NCBI GenBank assembly: GCA_963733145.1
Contig: CAVTCJ010000004.1
Coordinates: forward strand, 124,001 to 188,000
DNA: 64,000 nt
Reading direction: 5' to 3'
Source: JAHIKV01 sp963733145
GTDB lineage: Bacteria > Planctomycetota > Planctomycetia > Pirellulales > Thermoguttaceae
The position numbers and the translations under genes were made by a program. The notes under the pieces are model-generated. The model ran no database searches and was not told where the DNA came from. It saw only the letters and a program-made list of their open reading frames with translations. Positions 31,696 through 42,512 of the stretch are shown here, in pieces. The number at the start of each line of letters is the position of its first letter. Position 1 is the stretch's first letter.

Positions 31696-32982
31696 TCAGC
31701 GGGTGTCGATCGGTATGTAATCCGTTTTCGTCGGACCGACGTAGACCTGCCGGGGACGCTGGATCTTGGTGCCCGGATCGTCGTGCTGCTCTTTCCATTG
31801 GGCAATCCAGCCGGGAAGCCGTCCAATGGCAAACAAGACCGTGAACATATTGGTGGGAATGCCAATTGCCCGCAAGAGAATGCCGCTATAGAAATCCACG
31901 TTGGGATAGAGATGCCGCTCGACGAAGTACGAATCGGCCAGGGCCAATTCTTCCAGTTTCCGGGCGATGTCCAGCAGCGGGTCCTGCCGCTTCATCTGGG
32001 CAAAGACCTTGTCGCACTCTTCCCGCAGGATTTTCGCCCTCGGATCGTAGTGCTTGTAGACCCGATGGCCGAAGCCGGCGAGACGGAAGGGATTGTTCTT
32101 GTCTTTGGCGCCGCGGATGCAATCGGCGGGGATGAGCCCACCGTGATGGATGCGCTCGAGCATACTGATTACCTCGACGTTGGCGCCGCCGTGCAGCCGT
32201 CCCCAAAGCGCGCTCACTCCCGCCGCACAAGATGCGAAAAGGTTGGCTTGCGACGAGCCCACGATCCGCACGGTTGAGGTGCTGCAATTCTGCTCGTGAT
32301 CGGCATGAAGGATGAAGATCAGGTTCAGCGCGTCCTCCACCTCCTTCGTCACGATGTACTGGCTGTAGGGAATGGAGAACATCATGTGCAAATAATTGGC
32401 GCAATAGCGAAGATTCGGGTCGGGGTAGGTGAACGGCAGCCCCAACGAGCGGCGGTAGGAAAAGGCGGCAATCGTGCGGACCTTGCTGATCAGCCGCGCG
32501 GCCGCTTCCTCCAGCGATTCTTCCGTCTCCAAGGCAAAGAACTCCTGGTGGTAACAGGCCAGATTGCTCAACGTCGCGGAGAGAATGGCCATCGGCGGCG
32601 CGTTCAACGGTATGTGTTGAAACTGATGCTTCATGCCCTCGTGCAATAACTCGTTGGCCGTCAAGAGACCGCTGAACTTTTTCAACTCCTCCGAGCGCGG
32701 CAACCGCCCAAAGATCAGCAGCCACGCTGCCTCGACGAAGTTCGGTTTGTCGACAAACTGCTCGATGGGGATGCCGCGATAACGGAGAATGCCGTTTTCG
32801 CCGTCGGTGAACGTGATCGCACTGCGGCAGACGGCGGTGTTGCCCAACGAGGGGTCGTAAGTGACCAGGCCCGTCTGATCGCGGAGCTGGGTAATGTCCA
32901 AAGCCCGCTCCCCCTCCGTCCCCACCAGCAGGGGTAACTCATAGGTCCGCTCACCAATCGTTAGGATTGCGTTTTCTGGCAT
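31696..32982 (-). CDS. gltA: Citrate synthase (type I)
   Basis: Intact, 428 residues. Start region MPENAILTIGERTYELPLL. The catalytic His lie in LHGGANVEVISML and GFGHRVYKHYDPRAK, and the Asp in NVDFYSGILLRAIG. Typical HADHEQNCSTSTVR and CAAGVSALWGRLHGG are present. The N-terminal beta-strand region fits the hexameric type I enzymes. It condenses oxaloacetate with acetyl-CoA. It is convergent with the suc/receiver genes. Confidence 0.95.
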   Translation of the reverse strand: MPENAILTIGERTYELPLLVGTEGERALDITQLRDQTGLVTYDPSLGNTAVCRSAITFTDGENGILRYRGIPIEQFVDKPNFVEAAWLLIFGRLPRSEELKKFSGLLTANELLHEGMKHQFQHIPLNAPPMAILSATLSNLACYHQEFFALETEESLEEAAARLISKVRTIAAFSYRRSLGLPFTYPDPNLRYCANYLHMMFSIPYSQYIVTKEVEDALNLIFILHADHEQNCSTSTVRIVGSSQANLFASCAAGVSALWGRLHGGANVEVISMLERIHHGGLIPADCIRGAKDKNNPFRLAGFGHRVYKHYDPRAKILREECDKVFAQMKRQDPLLDIARKLEELALADSYFVERHLYPNVDFYSGILLRAIGIPTNMFTVLFAIGRLPGWIAQWKEQHDDPGTKIQRPRQVYVGPTKTDYIPIDTR

Positions 32983-33107
32983 GGGCCGTCTCCTGAATTA
33001 AGGCTGCCAATCGAAAAGCGGTATCCACTGTCTCCACGACGGTCCCATTATAGCCGGAAATGCAGCCGTGCGAGAAGCCGCCCGAAGCGTTTTCCTGATG
33101 ATGCAGA

Positions 33108-33243
33108 CTTAACAGCCCGTTGAATAAGTCAGTATTGAGGATTATGGGTGCCACTGCTGGCTTGTCCAGCAGTGAAATCCCAGGGTTTTCTCCATTCACT
33201 GCTGGACAAGCCAGCAGTGGCGCCCTTTTTCAACAGGCTGTTA
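33108..33243. repeat. Nested hairpin: TTAACAGCC outer arms
   Basis: The outer arms ttaacagcccgttgaa / ttcaacaggctgttaa enclose gccactgctggcttgtccag plus cagtg and its inverted copy. Confidence 0.75.
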
Positions 33244-33246
33244 ACG

Positions 33247-33650
33247 GTGGTCCAAAAACAACTTGTGGTGCAGGCGCGGAACGTCCCGCCAGACGCCGTC
33301 GCGCGGCGCCCGGCTCTTCAGCGCCAATTGTTTCTTCAGTGCCTCCAGGGCGTTGGCCGCCTTGTATTCCTGCCAGAAACCCACCATGGCGTTGAACAAC
33401 AGCAGCACGAGAATGATGGTCAAATCGTCCCAGTGCCGGACAACGGCCGAAAGAACCGCCGCGACTTCGATCATCCAGGGAATCGGCCCCCAGAAGTAAC
33501 CCAGGAACTTCAGTAGCGGGTTGAACTTCCTTTCTTCCAAGGCGTTCGGGCCGAAGCGGGCCAGACGCTGCTTGGCCTCATTGCCCGTAAGCCCCTAGCG
33601 CGAGGCGGAAAGGCTGCTGAAAAGCCTGTCAATATCTTCCCGTTCCGCCG
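33247..33650 (-). pseudogene. N-terminal remnant of a P-type (H+-transporting-like) ATPase
   Basis: Reading leftwards from about 33650: AEREDIDRLFSSLSASR, a TAG stop, GLTGNEAKQRLARFGPNAL, then NPLLKFLGYFWGPIPWMIEV and ALEALKKQLALKSRAP. This is the cytoplasmic N-terminus plus first two membrane segments of plasma-membrane-type proton ATPases. The sequence ends at 33247 in the gtccaaaaacaacttgt repeat. The phosphorylation (DKTGT) and ATP-binding parts are absent. A decayed gene fragment. Confidence 0.75.
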
Positions 33651-33841
33651 CGTCGCTGGAAATCCGCTCGATGGACATTGGCATAAATCGAATTGCTGTA
33701 AGGCAGAAACACGCCTCGTTGCGCCGTTCCTGCCACACCCAACCGCCGTTCCTTCAGCAGCGTCTTGGTGTGCGTCGGATGATACCCGGAGTATTTTATA
33801 CCCCCACGTTTCAAACGGTTAAATCCGCCAACTCCTCTGGC

Positions 33842-33900
33842 AACCGTTCACAGGGGACTGTCCCAATTTTCGCGGCGCCAGGGACGTAGCCCCGCGAATC
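33842..33900. repeat. Half GGGACAGTCCC element
   Basis: aaccgttcacaggggactgt, cccaattttcgcggcg and gggacgtagccccgcgaa match the left parts of the copies at 3154 and 31485. The right arm is missing. The 33900-34085 stretch after it holds no recognised gene. Confidence 0.65.
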
Positions 33901-34085
33901 TAACAAGGCGGAGAGGTTCCGTACGGTCAACAGGCTTGACGGGGATATGATCCGCGCGAGTGTGAATGCCCGACGTGCAGACACGCGGCCCGTCACGACA
34001 GGCCGCCTTCCGCTTCAGAAGTCGTAATGAGCAGATGACTGCCGGGTGTAACGCCCGCTGAATTCCCGGAAACGCTGCAAAAACG

Positions 34086-34682
34086 CTACCGGCAGGCGGC
34101 GCAGCAAGCAGGCGTGGGGCAGCAAATCGTCACGGGCACTTGCCGGTAGACCACCTTCGGCACGCACACCGTGATGGTGTACGGGACTTGTTTGGCCACA
34201 ACACGCTTTCGCTCTTCCATCTTCTGGTAGTGCTGAGGGGTAGCCGTCGGGTAGGGCACCTTGCGGAGGACCTCCACCGGCGCCATGTCGCAACAGGGGG
34301 CCGGTTGGCTGCAAGGCGCCGGAGCGCACGTCTTGGCCGGCCCGCAGGGCGGCGTCGGGCAGGGCTGCATCACCGTACACGGGGCACAACGATGGGCCGT
34401 CCCTTCCACGTATTTAACGGCATCAACCGGCACCTTCTCCACCACTTCCACGTATTCCGTCTTATAACAGGTCTGCTCCACTTCCTCATAGACCACTTCG
34501 CGGCACGTCTTCATGACGGTCATGGTGCAGCAAGGTTGCGTGCAGCAAGACGGACAGCAGACGTGGCGCCAGCAACTCCGTCGGACGGCTCCGCAGTAGC
34601 AGGTGGAGCAGGCGTCGGCGACGCTGCCGATTCCAACAAACAGCAACATCACGATCATCGAAAATTGCCGAATCGGTCGCAT
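34086..34682 (-). CDS. Cys-rich secreted YTV-type protein
   Basis: Starts at 34682 with MRPIRQFSMIVMLLFVGIGS and a probable signal cleavage after ADA. The mature part is exceptionally Cys-rich (CSTCYCGAV, CCPSCCTQPCC, CCPTPACC). It ends with VPYTITVCVPKVVYRQVPVT, matching the YTV repeats found in planctomycete surface proteins. It was proposed in the literature that such proteins are disulfide-linked wall components. It is divergent from the tandem barrel proteins, so the two may be co-expressed envelope genes. The longer start at 34766 would lack a leading signal. Confidence 0.7.
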   Translation of the reverse strand: MRPIRQFSMIVMLLFVGIGSVADACSTCYCGAVRRSCWRHVCCPSCCTQPCCTMTVMKTCREVVYEEVEQTCYKTEYVEVVEKVPVDAVKYVEGTAHRCAPCTVMQPCPTPPCGPAKTCAPAPCSQPAPCCDMAPVEVLRKVPYPTATPQHYQKMEERKRVVAKQVPYTITVCVPKVVYRQVPVTICCPTPACCAACR

Positions 34683-35037
34683 GACAGGTTTCTCCGTATT
34701 CGAGGGAAGTACCCTTGGGGATCGTTTGTAGGACAGGTTGCCAACCTGTCCCACGTTGAAATTCACCTACCATCAATATCCGCCAGATGCAGCGCGGCAT
34801 TTTGACTATATTTTGCAGTATCGCGAATCCAATACAACCCACCCAGTAGTTATAACCGGCATTTCTTATTGGAAATAGATGTGGATTAATGGACTATTGT
34901 AGGGGGATCAGACAATCTAGATTGAATTGTCCGTTTATGACTAAAGGCCGAATGATTGCGTGTCGAAACCAGAATTGGTGGGGTGGAAGCGGTCGTATCA
35001 AATAGAGGGAACGCTCGATTTCTCCGAGGGGGGGGAT
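34683..35037. promoter_or_regulatory. Divergent promoter region between YTV gene and barrel gene 1
   Basis: About 355 bases, AT-richer than the flanks from 34780 to 34980. A short hairpin aggacaggttgccaacctgtcc lies at about 34731-34752. A purine run (gaggggggg) just before 35038 serves as the ribosome site. No regulator box is recognised. Confidence 0.45.
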
Positions 35038-37109
35038 ATGAGAGTAGCTGTATTTTTTGGTGTGCTGGTTGCTTTCGCCACACTGGCGCCCGGATTGGAT
35101 ACTTACGCCCAGCGCCTGCGCCGGCGCCGACAAACACTCTTTGGCACTTCCTGGGGATTCCGCAGGGAATCCAAAAACTCAAGGATGCCCACAAAAACAA
35201 GAACGGCAATCATCCGGAACGGGAGCGCAAGCCGCCCCTGAAGCGGATCGGCGATCCCGCCAACCTGGAATCGCAGAACCCCGCCATCAAGGCGGCGGCC
35301 AAGGTCAAGACGGAAGAGGACCTCGCCCCGCAAAAGATCAAGGCCATCAAGTATCTGGCCACCATCGGCTGCGGCTGCTACCCGGGCGTGAAGGAGGCTT
35401 TGCTGGCCGCCCTGGATGATTGCACCGAGGAGGTCCGCTATCAGGCCGCGATCGCGCTGTGCGAGGCCGCCGGAAACCACTGCGAGCGCTGCGGCAAGAC
35501 CTGCTGCAACGTCGAGGTGATGAACAAGCTGGAGGAGAAGGCCCACGGACAGGACGCCAGCGGCTGTTTCAAGGAATCGTCGTCGCGGGTGCGGGCGGCC
35601 GCGGAGAACGCGCTGAAGGCCTGCAAGCGGAAGGTTCCGCCGGGAGCGGCGCCGGCCGAGACTCCGACGAATAAGGAGTTGCCCTTGCAGCCCACGCCGG
35701 CGATACCGAATCCGCCGTCCGGCATGGAAGCGCCTCTGCCGAGTGACAGGCCCACGCCGCGACCCATTGGCGGGGCAACTTACCGGCCCGACCGCGGTCA
35801 GCCGATCCGGGTTGCCGGATATTCGGCCGCGGCAGATTCCCAGCCGGATGGGGACTCGGGAAGCACGATCGGTTTTGCGGAGGTCAAGGACGGCAACGAG
35901 GGCACGCCGGGCGACGAGTTGGCGCTGGCCCGGCGTCCGCGATGGTGCCCGCCCTGTCCCTGCCCGCGTTTGCCGGGCGAGACAGCGCCGGGCGAAACCG
36001 CGCCGGGCGAGACGACTCCTCCCAGCCCCCTGGGCGAAGAGGCCGCTCCGCCGTCGAACGCCCTGGCCGGCAACTACGGCGCGGCCTCAGGTCCCGCGTC
36101 GTCGGCGCCGAACATGATTGGCGATTTCTTCGGCGGGGGTGCGCGGTTCTTCGGCGCAGGTGCGCTGGGGAGCGTCCAGAACGCATCAGTGGGAATCGCC
36201 GGAGGCGACCGCAGATACAAGATCGTGGAAGCCGAGAGCCCGATTCCCACCGATCGCGTATTCTTCAACTACAACCATTTCCAGAACCCTCTTTTGGACA
36301 TCGAGGGCAACGCCCGCAATTTGGACCGGTTCACGTTCGGCATCGAAAAGACTTTCCGGGACGGATGGTGGTCCGTGGAGCTTCGCGCTCCGTTTTCCTC
36401 GGATTACAACTCGGCGCAATCCTTGGCCCCCGGGGCGGCACTGTCCGACACCGAGTTCGGCGATCTGGCCATGGCGGTCAAACGGTTTCTCATCCGCCGC
36501 GATACCTTTAAGGTCTCGGGAGGGCTGGGCATCGTTTTCCCCACCGGTGAAGACTGGACGTGCGCGGACGTTTCGGGAACCGTCGACGTGAAGGTGCGGA
36601 ACGAGGCCGTGCACCTTCAGCCCTTCTTGGGCGCCGCTTGGCAGCCTAACGAAAAGCTCTTCTTCTTGGCGTTCAGTCAGGTCGATCTCGACGCCCACGG
36701 AAACACGGTGCTGATGCGCAATCTCAGCACTCCCGGCGACCTCAGTTCCGTCGGAGTGTTCCAGGAACAGAATCTGCTGTTTGTCGATTTTTGCGTTGGT
36801 TACTGGATGTACCAGAATTCCTGCGCGTCCTTTATTACGGGGATCGCCCCGGTCGTGGAACTACACTATGCGACCACGATGCAGAACGAGGATTTCGTGT
36901 CGGGACCGTTCGGCGTGATCGGCGCGGGAAATCCGCAATCGGGCCCGGTCGGTTCCGGTCGACGCGACGTTTTGAACCTCACGGGCGGTTTGCACTTCCA
37001 AATGGGCCGGCTCTCGACATTGACGGTGGCGGGGGTAGCGCCGTTGAGAAAAGCGGAAGATCGCGAGTACGATGCCGAGTTCGTCGTGCAGTTCAACCGC
37101 CGGTTCTGA
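35038..37109 (+). CDS. Secreted HEAT-like plus outer-membrane barrel-like protein, copy 1, frameshifted
   Basis: Signal peptide MRVAVFFGVLVAFATLAPGL, then a one-base change near 35110 (cagcgcc where copy 2 has caggcgcc), then APAPTNTLWHFLGIPQGIQK. Residues of about 60-210 form a helical HEAT-like unit with paired Cys (TIGCGCYPGVKEALLAALDD, CERCGKTCCN). A Pro-rich linker with PGETAPGETAPGETTPPSP follows. The last 300 residues are strand-rich and end AEFVVQFNRRF, with terminal Phe as in outer-membrane barrels. Function unknown. Probably an envelope porin-like protein with a periplasmic domain. Confidence 0.65.
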
Positions 37110-37186
37110 GCCGCGTTATATAGTGAAATGATTGGATTGGGAACACGAGTGAAGCGGGAAGCTTCGCCTATTAGAGAGGAAATGTC

Positions 37187-39297
37187 ATGCGACGAAGAGA
37201 TCTTATCTGCTTAATTGCCCTGGCCGCCACTCTGGCGACCGGATTGGACACTTATGCCCAGGCGCCGGCTCCGGCGCCGGCGCCGACGAACACTCTTTGG
37301 CACTTCCTGGGGATTCCGCAGGGAATCCAAAAACTCAAGGATGCCCATAAGAACAAGAACGGGAACCATCCGGAACGGGAGCGCAAGCCGCCCCTGAAAC
37401 GGATCGGCGATCCCGCCAACCTCGAATCGCAGAACCCGGCCATCAAGGCGGCGGCCAAGGTCAAGACGGAAGAGGACCTCGCCCCGCAAAAGATCAAGGC
37501 CATCAAGTATCTGGCCACCATCGGCTGCGGCTGCTACCCGGGCGTGAAGGAGGCTTTGCTGGCCGCCCTGGATGATTGCACCGAGGAGGTCCGCTATCAG
37601 GCCGCGATCGCGCTGTGCGAGGCCGCCGGAAACCACTGCGAACGCTGCGGCAAGACCTGCTGCAACGTCGAGGTGATGAACAAGCTGGAGGAGAAGGCCC
37701 ACGGACAGGACGCCAGCGGCTGTTTCAAGGAATCGTCGTCGCGGGTGCGGGCGGCCGCGGAGAACGCGCTGAAGGCCTGCAAGCGGAAGGTTCCGCCGGG
37801 AGCGGCGCCGGCCGAGACTCCGACGAATAAGGAGTTGCCCTTGCAGCCCACGCCGGCGATACCGAATCCGCCGTCCGGCATGGAAGCGCCTCTGCCGGAG
37901 TGACAGGCCCACGCCGCGACCCATTGGCGGGGCAACTTACCGGCCCGACCGCGGTCAGCCGATCCGGGTTGCCGGATATTCGGCCGCGGCAGATTCCCAG
38001 CCGGATGGGGACTCGGGAAGCACGATCGGTTTTGCGGAGGTCAAGGACGGCAACGAGGGCACGCCGGGCGACGAGTTGGCGTTGGCCCGGCGTCCGCGTT
38101 GGTGCCCGCCCTGTCCCTGCCCGCGTGAAGAGACCTACGCCCCTGGGCCGTGTCCCCGTTTGCCCGGCGAGACAGCGCCGAGCGAAACCGCGCCCGGCGA
38201 GACGACTCCTCCCAGCCCCCTCGGCGAAGAGGCCACTCCGCCGTCGAACGCCCTGGCCGGCAACTACGGCGCGGCCTCCGGCCCCTTATCGTCGGCGCCG
38301 AACATGATCGGCGATCTGTTCAGCGGCGGAGGGACGATGACGTTCGGCATATTTAATTCGGACCTGCCTGCAGCCGATAACCCTGGGTTCCGGGAACGTG
38401 GCGATCGCCGGCGGCGACCGCGTTTTCAAGATCGCCGAGAATGATAGTCCCTTCCCCAGGGACCGCGTGTTCTTCGGCTTCAATCACTATCAGAACGCGC
38501 TGCAGGACGTGGCGTTCAACCAGCGCAATTTCGACCGCTACACCTTCGGGTTCGAGAAGACGTTCTTCAACAAGCAGTGTTCCGTGGAGTTGCGCATTCC
38601 CTTCGGCAGCGGCCTGAACTCGGTTCAGACGATCGGGCCGGACGCTTCACTGACGGGGACCGAGTTCGGCAACCTCCCTCTGGTGTTCAAGGGGATTTTG
38701 CATCAATGGGACACCTTGCTGATCTCGGCCGGAGTGGGAATTTCCTTGCCCACGGCTCGTGATGCACAGTTGTTCTATCAGGGGCAGGAGCAACTTTTAA
38801 TCCGCAACCAGGCGGTGCACGTCTCGCCGATCCTGGGTGCCTGGTGGACGCCCAACGACCGTTGGTTCGTGCAGGGATTCGCCCAAGTGAACTTCGACAC
38901 CAACGGCAACGACGTGTACATGAACAACGGGGAGGGAATGGATTACACGGGCACATTCCAGGACCAGAGCCTGCTGTTCGTGGACCTGGCCATCGGCCGA
39001 TGGCTCTATCGGAACCCGTCAGCGCGGGGCCTGACGGCCGTGGTGCCGACCGTCGAGTTGCATTATACCAGCACTTTGCAGAATGCGGACGTGGTGCGGG
39101 GATTCGGCCCCAACGATACTTTCACGACCGTGAGCAGCACCTATAATCGGGCGGACGTGTTGGACCTGACCGCCGGCTTGCATTTCCTCTTCGGCGAGCG
39201 CAGCGCTTTGACCGTCGCCGCCGTGGCGCCGCTGAGGACCGGAGACAACCGGATGTTCGACGCCGAGTGCCTCGTCCAGTTCAACCGCTGGTTCTAA
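37187..39297 (+). CDS. Secreted HEAT-like plus barrel-like protein, copy 2, frameshifted
   Basis: Signal peptide MRRRDLICLIALAATLATGL ending near TYAQ. From about 37270 to 38300 the DNA is nearly identical to copy 1 (35120-36110), except for a 24-base insertion encoding EETYAPGP. From about 38320 it diverges, though the barrel layout and end CLVQFNRWF remain. An extra g near 37898 (ctgccggagtgac versus ctgccgagtgac in copy 1) creates a stop, and another change near 38395 resumes at VAIAGGDRVFKIAENDS. About 700 residues when repaired. Confidence 0.65.
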
Positions 39298-39311
39298 ACT
39301 GTCGTGAGCAA

Positions 39312-39387
39312 ACTGCCGGCGGCTAAGCCGCCGGAATGGGCGTGAAATACGAGGGTGCTGCACCGGAGGCTGTTAGCCTCCGGCTAT
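39312..39387. repeat. Two short hairpins after barrel gene 2
   Basis: ctgccggcggctaagccgcc (about 39312-39334) and ggaggctgttagcctcc (about 39364-39380). They lie between convergent genes and could end both transcripts. Confidence 0.6.
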
Positions 39388-39394
39388 TACAACA

Positions 39395-42025
39395 TTACTT
39401 CTTAGATTTAGAGGCGGCCTGGTACTTTTCCAGACGGGAGCGGTATTCGGCCTTGGTCTGCTCGTCGGGGGCCAACTCGAGGGCCTTGGCCTCCCACTGG
39501 GCCGCTTCCGCCGGCTTGCCTTGCCGGGAGAAGTCGGCGGCCAGGGCGTCCAGCCGGGCGTGCAGCTTGACGTTTTTCGGATCGAATTGCAGGACTTCGG
39601 TGAAGTCCTTGGCGGCCAGATTCGGGCTTGCCCTCCATCCGGTAACAGGCGGCGCTGAAACAGCAGGGCGTCTTCGAGGCGGTACGATGCGTCCGGCGTC
39701 TTGCGGCAAATCTCGACCGCGCGGTCCAGATCGGCCCGGGCCTGGTTGAGATCGGCGGCGGCCCCGCTTTCGCCGAATTTGGCCATGTAGGCGATTCCCC
39801 GATTGGCCAGCGCCGCGGCATTCTGCGGGTTTCAAGCGGATTGCCGCGGAGAAGTCGGCCAGCGCCTCATCGAGGTTTCCCATGTCCTGATATACAAGCC
39901 CGCGGGAGAGGTGATCCGCGTCATTGTCCTTCAGTTTGAGCGACGCGCGATGAGGTCGTCCACGGCTTTGGCGTACTCGTGCTTGCCGTACCAGGCGGCC
40001 GCCCGGCGGACGAAGATCAGCGCATTGCCGGGATCGTACTTGGCGGCCTTGTCGAAATCGGCAATCGCGGCTTCGAAGTCGTTATTGTTCAGGGACGCGG
40101 TGCCCAGTTGCAGGAAGGCCTCCGCGCACTTTTGGCGGCTTTCCTGGCCCAGGTCGCCCTGCGGATCGAGCGCGATCACTTTCTCGAAATCGGCGGCGGC
40201 CGCGGCGTAGTCCTTGTCGGCCAGCAGGCCGTTTGCCTGGAGAAACCGCGCCGCCGTGTGGCCCTCGTCCAACTGGAGGGCGCCGTCGAGATCGGCCCGG
40301 GCTTCCTTGCGCCGGTCGAGTTGCAGATAGGCGCGGGCCCGGTTCGTCAGGTCCTCGGCCGTCTTGCGGATCGCCAGCGCGGCGGAAAACTGCTCGACCG
40401 CCTTGCCATATTCCTTCGCGGCAAGCAGCGCCTGACCGAGAGCGCTGGCGGCGCGGGCGTCGTTCGGCGCCACTTCTCGCGCGCGTTGCAGGTCGGGCAG
40501 CGCACGTTCATACTGCTTGTTCTGGAGATGGCGCAGCCCGCGGTCGAGATAGGCCTGAACGTATTCTTTCCGTCCCTTGTAGTCCTGGGCATGGTCGGGG
40601 TCGAGCCGAATGGCGGCCTCGAAATCGCTGATGGCCGAGCCGAGCCGGCTCTCGTTCATTTGACATCGGCCGCGGCCGAAATAGGCTTTGGCTTTGATGT
40701 CCGCCGGGCCGTTGCCGTCGATTACGGCGGTGTAGGCCGCCACCGCCCCGGTCCAGTCGCCCTGTTCGGCGAGCGCGTCGGCCCGCTCGGTTCCCGGCGG
40801 CGCGGGAGGCGGAATCGGGGTTGGAGTGACCTTTGGAGCGGATATTGGGGTGGTAGATGAACTGCCAGAGTTGGTTGGGGTGGCAGTTGAACTGCCACCC
40901 CGACGTGTTTCGTCTTTCGCATTTCCGTCGAGGGATGTTCGCCGCGTTTGTTCCACAGCCACCAACCGCCCAACGCAATGCCGCCCAACAACGCGACCAG
41001 AATCAGCGGCACGGCCAGCCGCCGGCCGGGGCGGGCCGCGCGATGGGACTCCGCCGACCGCCGTTCCGGCGGCGGCGGCGTGCAACGCCTCGACCAGGGC
41101 CACGACGGACGGATACGCGCTTCGCCGGATCGCGCAGCGTCGCCCGGCGCAACACGGCCTGCTCGCTCGTCTGGCAAGCGGGAGAAGTCCAGTTTCTCCT
41201 GCTCCTTTGCCGCCATGACGGCCGCCAGCGTTTCGTTCTGATAGGGGAGCACGCCCGTCCGCAACTCGTAGTAGGAAATCGCCAGCGAGTATTGATCGGT
41301 CGAGGCGCTGGGCTGGCCGGTTTGCAAGCACTCCGGGCGCGGCATAGGCGATGGTGGAGGCGGCGGTCGTGGCCCGATCGGCGCCCAACATGCGGGCCAG
41401 GCCGAAATCGCAAATCTGCGCCGCCCCGCCCACGGTCATCAGGTTGTGCGGCTTGATGTCGCAATGCTGGATCGCCGCCGGTCCCGATCCCATCTCGTGG
41501 ACCGGGCTGTTGAGGAAGTCGATGGCCTCGGCGACGTCCTCCATGTAGCGAAACAACTCCTCCGGCGGAATCCCGTCGAGCCCCTCCGCGCGGCACTGCT
41601 CGAGCCGGTCGAAGAGACTGACGTCGCAGAGCCCCATGGCGACGATCAATTCGGCGGCTTGCGGGCGTCCCAAGTCGGGCGGGGCCACCATCGTCGCCCG
41701 CATCTGCGGCCGGCTGGCTCTGGTCGCCCGGCATCGTCTCCTGCAGAGTCACCGCGTCGTCGAGGATCAAGCCGTCCTTGTCCTTCAGCCAGAAGGCGAT
41801 GATCGGCACGAGGTTCGGGTGGCGGATTTTTTTGACGAGCTGCAGGGCGCGGAACTCCTTGCGTCCTTCGAGGCCGCCGAGGCGGATGATTTTCAGGGCC
41901 GCCTCGGCCCCGCCCGGCGCGATCGCCTTCCAGACCTCGCCGAAGCCGCCGCGCCCCAGGAAGCTCTCCAGCCGGTAGCCCGACCCCGGGATGGGCTCGT
42001 CGCCTTGGGTGTAACTGTGAGCCAT
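39395..42025 (-). CDS. Ser/Thr protein kinase with C-terminal TPR array, heavily frameshifted
   Basis: Starts at 42025. The Gly loop is FLGRGGFGEVWKAIAPGG, the ATP Lys is in AALKIIRLG, the catalytic loop is HCDIKPHNLM and the metal loop is ICDFGLARMLG. The activation segment YAAPECLQTGQPSASTDQYS is split by a frame change near 41342. A hydrophobic or basic segment and a Thr/Ser/Pro linker (with an in-frame palindrome at 40877) precede at least eight TPR units, such as YDPGNALIFVRRAAAWYGKH. At least seven indels are needed to read it through. As the last gene of the minus cluster it is a candidate regulator of the FHA-containing spike adaptor. Confidence 0.8.
40877..40901. repeat. Perfect 25-base palindrome inside the kinase gene
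   Basis: ggggtggcagtt and aactgccacccc are exact inverted copies around one base. A related ggggtgg/ccacccc text continues to about 40848. In frame it encodes part of the RGGSSTATPTNSGSSSTTP linker between kinase and TPR regions. Confidence 0.8.
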
Positions 42026-42082
42026 GATTTTGTACCCATCACTCTGGGTATGTAGCCGAAAAGAAGAAGTTGGTGAATTTTA

Positions 42083-42140
42083 TTGTGGTGCAGGCGTCTC
42101 GCCTGCATCAGTTGGGCAGGCGAGACGCCTGCACCACAAA
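42083..42140. repeat. Hairpin 'ttgtggtgcaggcgtctcgc'
   Basis: ttgtggtgcaggcgtctcgc plus ctgc pairs with gcaggcgagacgcctgcacc plus acaa. The first arm's ttgtggtgcaggc also occurs at 33260, next to the cut ATPase gene. Confidence 0.8.
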
Positions 42141-42188
42141 TGAAAACGGCACAGGTTGTATTTTTGCAAGCCCTAAAAAGACCGGAGA

Positions 42189-42428
42189 CTACATCGTTGC
42201 CGCGACTTCCTGACTCCCTTCGTATACCGCCAGTTCTTCATGCAGCCGGGCAATCATTTTCCGAATGCCGGCTTTCGTGAGCCCCTTGCTGGCATTGGGG
42301 TGTTCCTGCTGAAGTCGAGCCAGCCAAGCTTCCAAGCGGCGCAACTCTTCCCGGGCCTTTGCGTATTCGTTCGCATCTGAAATCAAAATAACATCTCCAG
42401 ATATCCCTTTTGATGCTCGTCCCACCAA
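42189..42428 (-). CDS. Small conserved coiled protein (antitoxin-like family)
   Basis: A 60-79 residue helical protein. LRRLEAWLARLQQEHPN, then GLTKAGIRKMIARLHEELAV, match a small family seen in planctomycetes and cyanobacteria, often beside toxin-like genes (from memory). The nominal TTG start at 42428 may be too far upstream. TTG at 42386, preceded by ggagatgttatt, gives LISDANEYAKAREEL as the start. No toxin partner adjoins, so its role here is unknown. Confidence 0.55.
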   Translation of the reverse strand: MVGRASKGISGDVILISDANEYAKAREELRRLEAWLARLQQEHPNASKGLTKAGIRKMIARLHEELAVYEGSQEVAATM

Positions 42429-42512
42429 CCATCAAATTATACAACAATCCGCTCAGGAAGGGGAGGAGACCGCCACATTGAATCGCGAGTGGATATTTGA
42501 GGTCCGCTCGGA

